Below, piece after piece: positions 25,182 to 33,711 of a stretch of DNA of 42,419 nucleotides. The stretch lies in NCBI GenBank assembly GCA_023421505.1, contig JAEZTJ010000024.1:1-42419 (forward strand). The letters are read 5' to 3'. Under the pieces are notes generated by a model. It saw only the letters and a program-made list of their open reading frames with translations. It was not told the DNA's origin and searched no databases. Source of the DNA: Bacillota bacterium. GTDB taxonomy: Bacteria; Bacillota; Clostridia; Lachnospirales; Lachnospiraceae. A program made the position numbers and the translations under genes. The number at the start of each line of letters is the position of its first letter. Position 1 is the stretch's first letter.

Positions 25182-25195
25182 TTATTAATTAATAA
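25182..25195. promoter_or_regulatory. Perfect AT palindrome in the divergent region
   Basis: TTATTAATTAATAA is a 14-bp perfect palindrome, 61 nt upstream of the response-regulator promoter. It could be an operator or an UP-like element; low sequence complexity makes chance likely. Confidence 0.25.
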
Positions 25196-25255
25196 CAATA
25201 ATTAGTCTACAATATTCTACATTATATACATAATTCCTATAGCAAATCTTATTAT

Positions 25256-25284
25256 TTTACAAAATAGTATACATGATATATAAT
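25256..25284 (+). promoter_or_regulatory. Sigma-A promoter of the response-regulator/kinase operon
   Basis: TTTACA (25256-25261), 17-nt spacer, TATAAT (25279-25284). It gives a leader of about 75 nt. A second TTGACA at 25306-25311 lacks a good -10 box. Confidence 0.65.
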
Positions 25285-25364
25285 TGTTCTAAGACTACAA
25301 TTACCTTGACAGAATAATACGAAAACGATACTTCTACTACAAGAAAGGCAGATGTGATTCAGTT

Positions 25365-26924
25365 ATGTATACAGTATTAATCGCTGATGACGAAGCTGCC
25401 ATCAGAAGAGGTTTAAAAAAAATCATAGATTGGGAGATACTTGGATTTAAAATAACCGGAGAAGCTTCCAATGGAGTTGAAACTCTTGATTATATAAATA
25501 AAAATAACCCTGATATTGTATTAATAGATATTAAAATGCCCGGAATGGATGGATTAGAGGTTTTAAACAGCGCCCGTTTAAATAAGTACAAAGGAAAAGT
25601 TATAATCTTAAGCGGATATTCTGATTTTAATTATGCTCAGCAAGCAATCAGATACGATGTAAAATATTATTTAACAAAACCAATTGATGTTAATGAACTA
25701 AAAGCTGCTTTATCCTACCTATCCGAACAAATCAAGGAGGAATCGGCCCATCGTTTAACCGTGAATCATTATAAAGAAAAAGCTGAAAATACTATTTTAT
25801 TGGATCTGCTCCAGGGAACAGCTGATTTGGCAAATATTAATTTTGATGATTTACATATGACTTCTAATATTTATCAGGTTTTAATCTATGAAAAATACAG
25901 CCGCAATATTGCAGATATCACTTATCATTTCTCCGAATTATTGAAAGTGACCAATCAGGATAACTGTTCCTTCCATAGTGTGAATGCCGGAAATAATGAA
26001 GTAATTATACTAAAAGGCGAATTTGCAATTCAAAAATTTAATGAATTTTTAAACCGTTTTAAACGGGAATTGAAACCACAAAAAGGATCTCCTCTGGATT
26101 CCCTGTTTATCGCTTATGGACGTACTGTAACGTCACCTAAGGATATCCATATCTCCTATAAAGACTCCTCATCTTTGTTACAACGCCGTTTTTTCTGTGA
26201 AATTGACCAGCATACCATTGGTTATATGCAGCTACCGGTAAATAATAGTAAAGCCTATTATATGACCCATGAGCTGTTATTAGACTACTGTGCCAAGCTG
26301 GTCGCTTATATTCAGTCCTTCAATCGGAAAGCGGTCGCTGATACTCTCCATAATCTAGAAATTAAATTGTATAATTCAGAAGACAGCATTCATAATATTA
26401 AATTATTTTTAACTGATTTATTTATAGAAATCAAAGATAAATTAAATAACCTGTACTCTACAAAAAAATTGACCATACCTACCAATACACAGATTATCGA
26501 TTTTATTCAGACTAAAAATTATCTATATGAAATTTTTTTATTCTTTACCGAGCAGTTTGAGGTAGTCATGAATTTAATTGGTAATTTTTCCCGTGACAGT
26601 GTTATTGATGATATTCTTTATTATATACAGCATAATTATATGGAAAATATAAGATTAGAAAATATAGCTTCTCTTTTTGGATATAACAGCTCCTATCTAG
26701 GCAAAATATTTAGTTTGAAGATTGGCGAGAGTTTCAATTCCTATGTGGATAAAGTAAGAATAGAAAATTCAAAAGAATTATTACTACAAAAGTCCTTAAA
26801 AATATATGAAATTGCAGAAAAAGTTGGTTATCAAAATACAGACTATTTTTATATGAAATTTAAAAAGAATACCGGCATAACCCCAGCGAAATACCGAAAA
26901 AAGTATGTTACCTCTAACGATTAA
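25365..26924 (+). CDS. yesN: YesN-type response regulator (receiver + AraC DNA-binding domain)
   Basis: 519 residues. Receiver domain 1-120 with acidic pocket D8-D9, phosphoacceptor D55 in VLIDIKMPG and the lysine of YYLTKPIDV. A long middle region (130-400) of the YesN type follows. The C-terminal AraC helix-turn-helix domain is at about 415-515 (IASLFGYNSSYLGKIFSLKIGESFNSYV; EIAEKVGYQNTDYFYMKFKK). The gene is followed after 41 nt by the YesM-type kinase. Divergent placement beside an LplB-type transporter is the usual arrangement of carbohydrate-sensing YesM/YesN pairs, so it probably activates the transporter and GH2 genes in response to the imported glycan. Confidence 0.88.
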   Translation: MYTVLIADDEAAIRRGLKKIIDWEILGFKITGEASNGVETLDYINKNNPDIVLIDIKMPGMDGLEVLNSARLNKYKGKVIILSGYSDFNYAQQAIRYDVKYYLTKPIDVNELKAALSYLSEQIKEESAHRLTVNHYKEKAENTILLDLLQGTADLANINFDDLHMTSNIYQVLIYEKYSRNIADITYHFSELLKVTNQDNCSFHSVNAGNNEVIILKGEFAIQKFNEFLNRFKRELKPQKGSPLDSLFIAYGRTVTSPKDIHISYKDSSSLLQRRFFCEIDQHTIGYMQLPVNNSKAYYMTHELLLDYCAKLVAYIQSFNRKAVADTLHNLEIKLYNSEDSIHNIKLFLTDLFIEIKDKLNNLYSTKKLTIPTNTQIIDFIQTKNYLYEIFLFFTEQFEVVMNLIGNFSRDSVIDDILYYIQHNYMENIRLENIASLFGYNSSYLGKIFSLKIGESFNSYVDKVRIENSKELLLQKSLKIYEIAEKVGYQNTDYFYMKFKKNTGITPAKYRKKYVTSND

Positions 26925-26965
26925 AGTAAAGACCTATAGGCTTACACCTTCATACAGGAGATAAT

Positions 26966-28756
26966 ATGATTCTATCCAAAAAACCCCATGCTGTACTACG
27001 GATTAAAGTCAGAAAACAAATGTATTTTATTTTAATTCCGCTAATTGTCATTCCGGTTTCCTTTATCGGAATTGCCTTAACTTCCTATTTTGTAAGAGCC
27101 TTGTATGAGCAAACCAGCTCTCAGCTGGAGTCTGACAATATCCGTGTAAAGTCAATCATAGTTGATTGTGTTATTAATCTTTTTAATTTGTCCTCCGATT
27201 TACTGGATGATAAATCCCTTCATAAAATATTAACAACCTCTTATACTAACCCCGAAGATGCTTTGGCTGCTATCGCTGACTATGACCGCTTTCAGGATTA
27301 TATGGATACCACTACTTCCATGACCTCAGTAACGGTATATACTACAAATCCTACTCTTCCCAATGGTAAATATATTAAAACCGCAACTCCTGAAATTATA
27401 GAAAAATTATTCTCCAAGGTAACTGTTCCTTCCAGCAGTTGCTGGGGTTATAACTATTTTGATCATACGATTGGTAATACTTCCTCAGAATTATTATTGG
27501 TTCGGTCTATTCCCTTGGTAAAAACTCGTTATTCTGCTATTTTAGTTATTACGGTCAGCAATAATTTTTTAAAAAATAAAATCCAGAATAATTCTTTGTA
27601 CACGGCTATATCCCTTAATAAGGAGCCAATATTTTTCAGTACGACACGCTCCATGCAGGGAAATAACCAATCTGTTTCAATTGATTACGATTCACGGTAT
27701 TTCCTTCATAAAGGCTTGATACAGTATAAAGATAAAACTGTATTCGGTTATATATCTTCCCTGCCCGTATACCAATCAAAGGATATACTTTATGTTACCA
27801 CCATTGATTTTGCAGCAATTAATAAGTTCATTAGTATTGTTATTATGTGTGGGGCTATAACCCTGCTCTCTATTATAATACCTTTAGCGGGCATTGTCTT
27901 TTACACTAATTTTTTCAGTTCCCGCATTTTAGCATTAAGGCAGGCTATGAAAAATGCCAGCAACGGAGACTTTCATATGATAGATTTTCTTCGGGGAGAT
28001 GATGAATTGTCGGAAACCTTTACCGATTTACAGCATATGGTGCTGGATCTAAAGGATAAGGAAGCTAAAATGTACGAAGCTCAGTTACTTGAAAAAGAAA
28101 TGTTGAATCAGCAGCAGCAAATGGAATTTAAAATTTTGGCTAGTCAGATCAATCCTCATTTTATATACAATACGCTGGAAACAATCCGCATGCTGGCTAT
28201 TGAAGAAAATAACCAGAATGTATCCAGTGCCATCCAGTTGTTGGGTAAATCCCTTCGTTACGTACTGGAAAATGCAGAGACCTTATCTACTACTCTGGAT
28301 AAGGAGTTAGATTACATCAAAGTCTATTTACAAATTCAAAAACTCCGATTTGAAGATCGAATTGATTATACGATTGAGATACCAGAGCATTTTTCGCCCG
28401 GCGAATATCAGATCCTTCCCCTTCTATTACAGCCAATTGTTGAAAATGCAGTATTACACGGACTTGACGATATTACTAAAAATGGTGATGTTATAGTAAG
28501 GCTTAGTACCGATAACAGTACCAGGTTAATCATTGACATCATGGATAATGGCAGGGGAATGCCGGAAGAGGTGATAAAAGCTTTTCATTCTGAACTCACA
28601 CTGGATAAATCGTCTTCTGACCGAACCAGCATAGGTTTGAACAATATAAAAAGACGTATCCGTTTATTTTATGGTGATAAATATTCCATAAATATAAAAA
28701 GTTCCACCAGGGAAGGAACTCATATTCAATTAATTCTTCCTTTATTACCCATTTAG
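26966..28756 (+). CDS. yesM: YesM-type sensor histidine kinase
   Basis: 596 residues. Membrane helix 1 at about 20-43, an extracellular sensing domain (45-285, dCache-like by position), helix 2 at about 288-317, then HAMP, the His_kinase domain with phosphorylated H398 in SQINPHFIYNTLE, and an ATP-binding domain (LQPIVENAVLHGL for the N box, MDNGRGMP for the G box, GLNNIKRRIRLFYG near the end). It would sense an extracellular sugar, or the loaded binding protein, and phosphorylate the YesN-type regulator just upstream. ACAGGAGATAAT precedes the ATG. Confidence 0.9.
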   Translation: MILSKKPHAVLRIKVRKQMYFILIPLIVIPVSFIGIALTSYFVRALYEQTSSQLESDNIRVKSIIVDCVINLFNLSSDLLDDKSLHKILTTSYTNPEDALAAIADYDRFQDYMDTTTSMTSVTVYTTNPTLPNGKYIKTATPEIIEKLFSKVTVPSSSCWGYNYFDHTIGNTSSELLLVRSIPLVKTRYSAILVITVSNNFLKNKIQNNSLYTAISLNKEPIFFSTTRSMQGNNQSVSIDYDSRYFLHKGLIQYKDKTVFGYISSLPVYQSKDILYVTTIDFAAINKFISIVIMCGAITLLSIIIPLAGIVFYTNFFSSRILALRQAMKNASNGDFHMIDFLRGDDELSETFTDLQHMVLDLKDKEAKMYEAQLLEKEMLNQQQQMEFKILASQINPHFIYNTLETIRMLAIEENNQNVSSAIQLLGKSLRYVLENAETLSTTLDKELDYIKVYLQIQKLRFEDRIDYTIEIPEHFSPGEYQILPLLLQPIVENAVLHGLDDITKNGDVIVRLSTDNSTRLIIDIMDNGRGMPEEVIKAFHSELTLDKSSSDRTSIGLNNIKRRIRLFYGDKYSINIKSSTREGTHIQLILPLLPI

Positions 28757-28933
28757 AAAAGTAAAGGGAGGTATACATAATTTACAACGTTACGGTTATG
28801 ATTACTCAATACAATGAAGATAAACCTCAGGTCATTTCGGTAACACTTATTTGGTATTTCCAAAAACATGGCTGAAAAATCCATTTTTTCAACACTGTTT
28901 TTGCTTATTCTCAGCTTCAAAACCATATTTCAT

Positions 28934-29419
28934 CTATAGAATTGGAAACAAGCAATACATCTCAGGATACTCAAGTTCAACCGTATGCTTTGGATAAACT
29001 TCCACTGTATATTCATTATTCAGTTTAATCTTTTCATTTTTTGCCCATTTCTTAGCTTCTTTTTGTCTTGCCATTAACTTAGTATCCACCATATCCTGAT
29101 GATTTTCTCCATTAAATTCTACCTTTACATACTTTCCTGCTGGAATTGTAAAACTCTTGAATCCTGCCTCCGTTTCTTGGATTTCAGTTATTTCAATACC
29201 AACTATATAATCTGGCACTTTATTCAAGCAAACTGCATATTCAATCTCTTTATCCGCACGATTCGGAGTACTATTCTTCATATCCTCCGTGTACTTGTCC
29301 CACATCACTCCAAGACTATCAAAACTAATCGGCAAGCCAGAACTCTGTAAATTCGGCCCATAAACTATAATATCTTCCCCAACTGTTATTACCTCGATAT
29401 TACACTTTTCATTATACAT
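28934..29419 (-). CDS. Stand-alone GyrI-like effector-binding protein
   Basis: 161 residues forming a single GyrI-like/AraC effector-binding (SOUL-like) domain. The family pattern is visible: FDSLGVMWDKY near residue 33, an acidic MxxGIEI-type strand (YIVGIEITE), the IPAGKYVKVEF strand, and a C-terminal VEVYPKHTVELEY. Such small proteins bind hydrophobic drugs, and some hydrolyse or sequester them; GyrI itself shields gyrase. Upstream on the minus strand are two direct repeats and a perfect 8-1-8 palindrome, then the AraC regulator with the same kind of domain. The two proteins may form a drug-sensing and drug-binding pair. AAAGGGG precedes the ATG. Confidence 0.75.
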   Translation of the reverse strand: MYNEKCNIEVITVGEDIIVYGPNLQSSGLPISFDSLGVMWDKYTEDMKNSTPNRADKEIEYAVCLNKVPDYIVGIEITEIQETEAGFKSFTIPAGKYVKVEFNGENHQDMVDTKLMARQKEAKKWAKNEKIKLNNEYTVEVYPKHTVELEYPEMYCLFPIL

Positions 29420-29441
29420 ATAAATATCCCCTTTCTATATA

Positions 29442-29473
29442 ATATGGTTATTCTTTATCCCTATATGGTTATT
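29442..29473. promoter_or_regulatory. Direct repeats upstream of the GyrI-like gene
   Basis: ATATGGTTATT occurs at 29442-29452 and at 29463-29473, offset 21 bp, or two helical turns. The nearer copy ends 23 nt before the start codon. The spacing suits an AraC-type dimer binding one face, so the adjacent AraC regulator is the obvious candidate. Confidence 0.45.
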
Positions 29474-29531
29474 TTCATAAATATGTAAAATCTATTTGAC
29501 TATTTTATTTCTTTTCTGAAGATTAAAACCG

Positions 29532-29548
29532 AATGCTATCATAGCATT
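29532..29548. promoter_or_regulatory. Perfect 8-1-8 inverted repeat
   Basis: AATGCTAT (29532-29539), one base, ATAGCATT (29541-29548). It lies between the AraC stop (29570) and the GyrI-like gene, 113 nt from the latter's start. It may be an operator or a small terminator stem, but no U run follows. Confidence 0.4.
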
Positions 29549-29569
29549 ACGCTAATTTATCACATTATC

Positions 29570-30484
29570 TCATGCTTCCATTAATTTCATCCATATTTCC
29601 ATCTTTGTTGTCTCGGGAGTATGCGTTTCATAATATTCTAGACAAAACGCCTCTGTCTGAAGCTTATGATTAGATAACCATGTACTAAATAAATATTGTT
29701 GTGCTTTATATAGCGCATCTGTAACTAAAAAATCAAAATTCTCTGCTTCAAATGAACAAACAATGTATTCACCCTGTGGCTGTATCCATTGATCTATCTT
29801 GCTTTCCATCTCACAATTATTTACATTAGCATGTATTCCTGCGAAGTAATTGTAAAACCCTTTTTCAGAGCAAGGTAACATAACTCCGACTTCTTCTGAA
29901 CCTTCTACCATTTCCTGTACCTGATTTTTATATGCATGTATTTCTTCCCATAAAATACCTAATATATCAACACCCGGGTCAACTCCAAGGCCTGCTCCAT
30001 ATTCAAGCGGTAACTTCTTTGTAAAACCTATATATGTAACATCCAGATCAAGATATTTCCGGTTAATCTCAATCACTATACCATTAGTTATTAAGGGTAC
30101 ACCTTCATCAATAAGTACATAATTCAATAGAAGGTCAGGCTTTGTCATATGATTTAAAATTTGAGGATTTCTCCGGTATTCGTTTGGAGTCATCCCATAA
30201 GTGTTTTTGAAAGTTCGTGAGAAATGCTCATGTGTTTCAAACCCAAGTTCCAGTGCAATATCAAGTATTCGTTGTTTTTTATTAAGCAAAATGTCAACCG
30301 CTTTTGCCATACGTCGAAGTCTGATATATTCAGCAACAGGTTTATTTACTAACCTATGGAATAATCTCTGGTAGTAAAACTGCGATAATCCCGCTTTTTC
30401 CGCTAAAGCTGCAATCCTTATTTCTTGATTCAGATGGTCTTCAATGTAATCAATTGTAATTTGAATTTGTTCCCATGCATACAT
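29570..30484 (-). CDS. AraC-family regulator with C-terminal GyrI-like domain
   Basis: 304 residues from the ATG at 30484, chosen because AAGGAGG lies 9 nt upstream; a longer frame to 30619 has no such signal. Residues 5-105 are the AraC DNA-binding domain (IAALAEKAGLSQFYYQRLFHRLVNKP and ILDIALELGFETHEHFSRTFKNTYG). Residues 135-304 form a GyrI-like effector-binding domain (ILGILWEEIHAYK, YFAGIHANV, WIQPQGEYIVCSFEAEN). This is the Rob/MarA-like two-domain layout that answers hydrophobic compounds. It probably regulates the neighbouring stand-alone GyrI-like gene. Confidence 0.85.
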   Translation of the reverse strand: MYAWEQIQITIDYIEDHLNQEIRIAALAEKAGLSQFYYQRLFHRLVNKPVAEYIRLRRMAKAVDILLNKKQRILDIALELGFETHEHFSRTFKNTYGMTPNEYRRNPQILNHMTKPDLLLNYVLIDEGVPLITNGIVIEINRKYLDLDVTYIGFTKKLPLEYGAGLGVDPGVDILGILWEEIHAYKNQVQEMVEGSEEVGVMLPCSEKGFYNYFAGIHANVNNCEMESKIDQWIQPQGEYIVCSFEAENFDFLVTDALYKAQQYLFSTWLSNHKLQTEAFCLEYYETHTPETTKMEIWMKLMEA

Positions 30485-30578
30485 TTGTTTTGCACCTCCT
30501 TGAACACATAATATCAGATAGCAGGAATATATACTTGTCTTAGAATGCTCTTTTTTCAAAAACAACATTATTATCGTA

Positions 30579-30607
30579 ATTATATGTCTTTGATATAGTT
30601 GTTTCAA
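30579..30607 (-). promoter_or_regulatory. Sigma-A promoter of the AraC gene
   Basis: On the minus strand TTGAAA (30607-30602), 17-nt spacer, TATAAT (30584-30579). It gives a leader of about 88 nt before the ATG at 30484. Confidence 0.6.
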
Positions 30608-30830
30608 CAAAAAGCACATAATTTCAAGATGTATTGCTTTTCGAGATTAATACTCTTTGAACATCTGCTAAGTTATAATCATATTGTCTCCTCAACCTAT
30701 GTTTATCTAATTTGTCAACTCAATCTCACTCAATTTATATCCAACGAAATACCCTTCGATATGTTTTTGATATTGTATATTTTTCTATCGACACCCTATA
30801 TAAGAATCTTAACAGTAGAATTGGTATTTT
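30608..30830. other. Non-coding gap
   Basis: AT-rich sequence between the AraC promoter and the anti-sigma operon terminator. Only short frames without start signals are present; no RNA gene or repeat is recognised. Confidence 0.4.
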
Positions 30831-30870
30831 CAAAAAAGCAACGCCCGGAGCAATCTACTGTCCTGGGCGT
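30831..30870 (-). terminator. Intrinsic terminator of the sigma/anti-sigma operon
   Basis: On the minus strand ACGCCC-AGG pairs with CC-GGGCGT (30870-30841) and is followed by TGCTTTTTTG. A related hairpin lies upstream of the operon at 32753-32782. Confidence 0.75.
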
Positions 30871-30916
30871 TTGCGATTCTGGTATATGTTGTTTTATTCT
30901 ATCAGATTGAGCATTA

Positions 30917-32095
30917 TTAATTTACAAATTCACCAATATTATTCTTAGAATTATATACTGTCGATGTAAAACTTCCATCTCCATTTCTAAAGATAACAAC
31001 TATTTGCATACCTGTAACATTCTGTGACTTCTTTGACTTCTGTGAAATTGCATATCCACAAATTCTCATGTCTTCGTCCTCTCCTATCATGTATTCAATA
31101 AGACCACTGTCTCCTGTTACAGTAGTTCCTAATTCACTATCATAATATGAGCCAAAGTCAATCCATCCTTTCTTATCAGGAGTCGCTGTCATTACAGATT
31201 CTTTGTTTTTGTTAAAATAGTCATCTATATTTTCAGCTGTTAACGTATTCAAAAATTTATCCACTGATTCAAACTGTTTCTCTTCTGGAACTTCTGATTC
31301 CTCATTATCCTCCAAATTATCAAGATACTGTTCTGCAACCTCTCTATTTGCTAATGACGAATCGAATGGCAATTTAAACAAAGCATTTGTTTCTGTATAA
31401 TCTTCCACTTTGCTATAAGTTCCACTTTCATCGTCCTTTTGAAATGCAGCGGTTTCATTTCCAAACTGATCTACTACACCTAAATAAACTCCTCTATCAG
31501 CGAATATTTCAAGATTATCGCAAGAATATAATTCATACAGAACACCATCTTGCATAAACCAAATAAGTGATCCTCCCATATTCGAGTTATTCATTTCAGT
31601 AAATTTTATGCCATTGACTAATGGCGAGACACAAAGGTTATTTACTTTTAAATCCGTTCCATCTGTTCTCATAATTGCGAATGCTGCATATGTCTTTCTC
31701 AAGTCTATCTCAGCCTTCTTATCACGCGGAACATAGGCATCCAAGTTTTCACCACTCACTAATCCTAATAAAGTAATACTGTATCCATTACTCGTTTGTG
31801 TTTCGTTGATCTCAATAGCCTCAGCACCTTCAAATGCATTACTTAATGTTGTATTTTGAACTTCTTCTGCTATTTGCACTGGGTTTAAGAAATGATACGC
31901 AGCATAAGCAGTTATACTACCAGTAGCTAATACGCACATGCATGCTGCCGCCACAGCTCCTTTGTTAAAATGATTTCTTTTCATTGTTCGATCCTCCTTA
32001 GACCATTCATACAGAATCTGGCGATTCAATTCTGGAGCTGGTTCGTCTTTGGCTTTAAGAGAATTAAATAATATATTATCTATTTTTCTATTCAT
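30917..32095 (-). CDS. Membrane-anchored anti-sigma factor-like protein
   Basis: 392 residues. A cytoplasmic N-terminal segment (1-44) starts with NRKIDNILFNSLKAKDEPAPELNRQIL, followed by one transmembrane helix (45-66) and a large extracellular domain with a DUF4179-like beta-rich region (TLLGLVSGENLDAYVP; TYAAFAIMRTDG). The start codon overlaps the end of the ECF sigma gene by 8 nt, so the two are translationally coupled. The topology fits an anti-sigma factor that holds the sigma at the membrane and releases it on an envelope signal. No zinc-binding HxxxCxxC motif is seen, so it is not of the ZAS class. Confidence 0.8.
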   Translation of the reverse strand: MNRKIDNILFNSLKAKDEPAPELNRQILYEWSKEDRTMKRNHFNKGAVAAACMCVLATGSITAYAAYHFLNPVQIAEEVQNTTLSNAFEGAEAIEINETQTSNGYSITLLGLVSGENLDAYVPRDKKAEIDLRKTYAAFAIMRTDGTDLKVNNLCVSPLVNGIKFTEMNNSNMGGSLIWFMQDGVLYELYSCDNLEIFADRGVYLGVVDQFGNETAAFQKDDESGTYSKVEDYTETNALFKLPFDSSLANREVAEQYLDNLEDNEESEVPEEKQFESVDKFLNTLTAENIDDYFNKNKESVMTATPDKKGWIDFGSYYDSELGTTVTGDSGLIEYMIGEDEDMRICGYAISQKSKKSQNVTGMQIVVIFRNGDGSFTSTVYNSKNNIGEFVN

Positions 32096-32612
32096 TTATA
32101 TAATCCTCCAATTCTTTTTCTAGCCATTTTCTTGCATAACTTAATCTACTTTTTACCGTTCCTTCAGGAATATTCAATGCTCCCGCAATTTCTTTAAGTG
32201 ACATTTCTTCCATATAGAATAGTAAAATTGGAATTCTGTATTTATCATCCAATTTGCTGATTGCTTCATTTACCGCTTTATCTCTTTCTTCTTCTAAATA
32301 ATATGTAAGCCCATCTTGTTCCACATCCAACTTTTCAATTGCTGTATTTTCAAAAAGTTCTTCCTGTGGTGCAATTCTGTTTCTCCAAGCATATTTTCTT
32401 TTTTGATTCTTCCATATACCAATCGCAACAGAAAGTAAATAGCTTTTCACATTTTCAGAATGATTTATCTTCTTAATATTACGGCATGCTATTAACCAAG
32501 TTTCCTGATATAAATCATCAGTTGCATTATTATTTCTTGTTAATTGCAGACAGAATGAATAAATACTTTTTCCGTAGATTTCAATTATTTGCTCAAGTTC
32601 CTGAATCGTCAT
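32088..32612 (-). CDS. ECF-type RNA polymerase sigma factor
   Basis: 174 residues with region 2 (SFCLQLTRNNNATDDLYQETWLIA, N-terminal half) and region 4 (ISKLDDKYRIPILLFYMEEMSLKEIAGALNIPEGTVKSRLSYARKWL in two blocks), separated by a short linker. It directs polymerase to its own regulon, probably for envelope or drug stress, and is controlled by the coupled anti-sigma protein. A 10-bp palindrome ACACATGTGT (32627-32636) lies 15 nt upstream of the start and could contribute to regulation. Confidence 0.88.
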   Translation of the reverse strand: MTIQELEQIIEIYGKSIYSFCLQLTRNNNATDDLYQETWLIACRNIKKINHSENVKSYLLSVAIGIWKNQKRKYAWRNRIAPQEELFENTAIEKLDVEQDGLTYYLEEERDKAVNEAISKLDDKYRIPILLFYMEEMSLKEIAGALNIPEGTVKSRLSYARKWLEKELEDYINE

Positions 32613-32752
32613 TTTTTGTTCCTATCACACATGTGTATTCAAAGGATAAATCGACTGTCGTTTGCGTCCTTCACTTATATATGGTAATAACGTTCTCATA
32701 GGTTCGATATATTTTCAAATTATTTTTTATAAACTATTAAATATATAAAAAT

Positions 32753-32782
32753 ACGCCCGGTGCAGTATACTGCTCTGAGCGC
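32753..32782 (-). terminator. Orphan terminator-like hairpin
   Basis: On the minus strand a GCAGTATACTGC palindrome inside a CACCGGGCGT-ending stem is followed by ATTTTTATA. It closely resembles the terminator at 30841-30870, but no minus-strand gene now lies upstream of it, so its gene may have been lost. Confidence 0.45.
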
Positions 32783-32847
32783 AAAAAGGAGCATTAACAC
32801 CGGGCGCGCGACGCGGGCAATTTTTGCGCCGATACTATTCCGGCGCA
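32754..32847. repeat. GC-rich hairpin islet
   Basis: Within AT-rich DNA, CGCCCGGTG (32754-32762) pairs exactly with CACCGGGCG (32798-32806), then a GCGCGACGCGGGC run follows, and TGCGCCG (32825-32831) pairs exactly with CGGCGCA (32841-32847). There is no long open frame. Composition is unlike every neighbour, which suggests a structured RNA or an imported repeat. Confidence 0.6.
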
Positions 32848-32977
32848 CAGTCATTTACAACCACAAGGAATTAACACCTCTCTAAAATTATGGTATATAT
32901 ACGTTTTTTTCCACTAAAAAACACAGATACATATTTTGCAAAAAAACCTGTAACCCGCATAAAATCAAAGTTTCCGT

Positions 32978-33098
32978 GACAGCAGACAAACTGTCTTAAC
33001 ATGGTTCGAGTGCTCATTATTGATGTCTGCGTCCATGGTAACATATCAACAGTTTTTTATGGTTTACTAGGTTTTAGGGAACATATCAACGGTATAAC
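32978..33098 (+). repeat. Solo end of an IS21-like element, copy 1
   Basis: ACATATCAAC occurs at 33041-33050 and 33081-33090, exactly 40 bp apart. The preceding 50 nt (GACAGCAGACAAAC...TTGATGTC) match copy 2 from 38053 at 35 of 50 positions, mostly differing by transitions. IS21-family ends carry multiple spaced transposase-binding repeats of this kind. No transposase is attached. Confidence 0.5.
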
Positions 33099-33354
33099 GG
33101 GTAACACCATACATCTTCGCAAGGTGGCTGCATTTTTCAATATCCGGAATTGTAGCTCCGCTTACCCACTTAGCATAAGCCTGCCGGGAAAAAAGTAATG
33201 TTATAAAAACATAGCACAGCACTCCTATACCGAATAATCCAAGCTGTAGTTTTAGATGCTCAAAACCATATGCGTTTAGCAGTTCAAGTACGGGAAAATA
33301 ATGAAGTGCCTCTCCAATTCCAATGGTAATGAAGGTTGCTAAAATGTATTCCAC
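33067..33354 (-). pseudogene. Chimeric fragment: membrane segment fused to XRE helix-turn-helix
   Basis: 95 codons. The first 55 residues are hydrophobic, with two membrane helices (MEYILATFITIGIGEAL; LGLFGIGVLCYVFITLLF). Then SRQAYAKWVSGATIPDIEKCSHLAKMYGVT matches the second half of an XRE-type DNA-binding domain, where family members read S-R-Q-A-V-S-K-W-E-x-G-x-x-I-P-D-x-E-K. The last residues YTVDMFPKT are encoded by the IS21-like end (33098-33067), so the XRE gene is cut off by it. The fusion leaves half a recognition domain and is unlikely to be functional. Confidence 0.55.
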
Positions 33355-33547
33355 AAAAGGCTTCCTAATGCAATGGCTTTTCTCGTAAATATTAGCTTAT
33401 AAATAATTCTATTGTACCCCTATGACAAGTTTTTTTCAATGAAAACAACCACGGAGTCATTTACAGTAGGTGTTGGCATTTCAATTACACCCAGCCTACA
33501 TAAACATATAAATATTAATGGCTATGTCACAACAAATAGTTGATAAA

Positions 33548-33578
33548 TTTGTAGGAGAGCCTTAAACTTCCCTACAAA
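33548..33578. repeat. Perfect 8-bp hairpin upstream of the WYL gene
   Basis: TTTGTAGG (33548-33555) pairs with CCTACAAA (33571-33578), 80 nt upstream of the promoter. It has no U run and may be an operator or a relic terminator. Confidence 0.35.
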
Positions 33579-33658
33579 CTGCGATCTGTTAATACGGCCA
33601 TATGCCAGTAGATATCACATGAAGTAAGCTGTCCTAATAATTAACGCTATATGGAAAG

Positions 33659-33687
33659 TTGACAGTATATGTCTTGTTTAGTAGAAT
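33659..33687 (+). promoter_or_regulatory. Consensus sigma-A promoter of the WYL/ABC operon
   Basis: TTGACA (33659-33664), 17-nt spacer, TAGAAT (33682-33687). The leader to the ATG at 33712 is only about 18 nt and contains the GGAGG/GGATGGTGAG ribosome-binding region. Confidence 0.7.
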
Positions 33688-33711
33688 GGAGGTTATAGGG
33701 ATGGTGAGATA

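Noticed and set aside
25306..25334. TTGACA and an AAAACGATA stretch before the response regulator as a second promoter or cre site
   Set aside because: No acceptable -10 box at 16-18 nt, and the cre match misses required positions.
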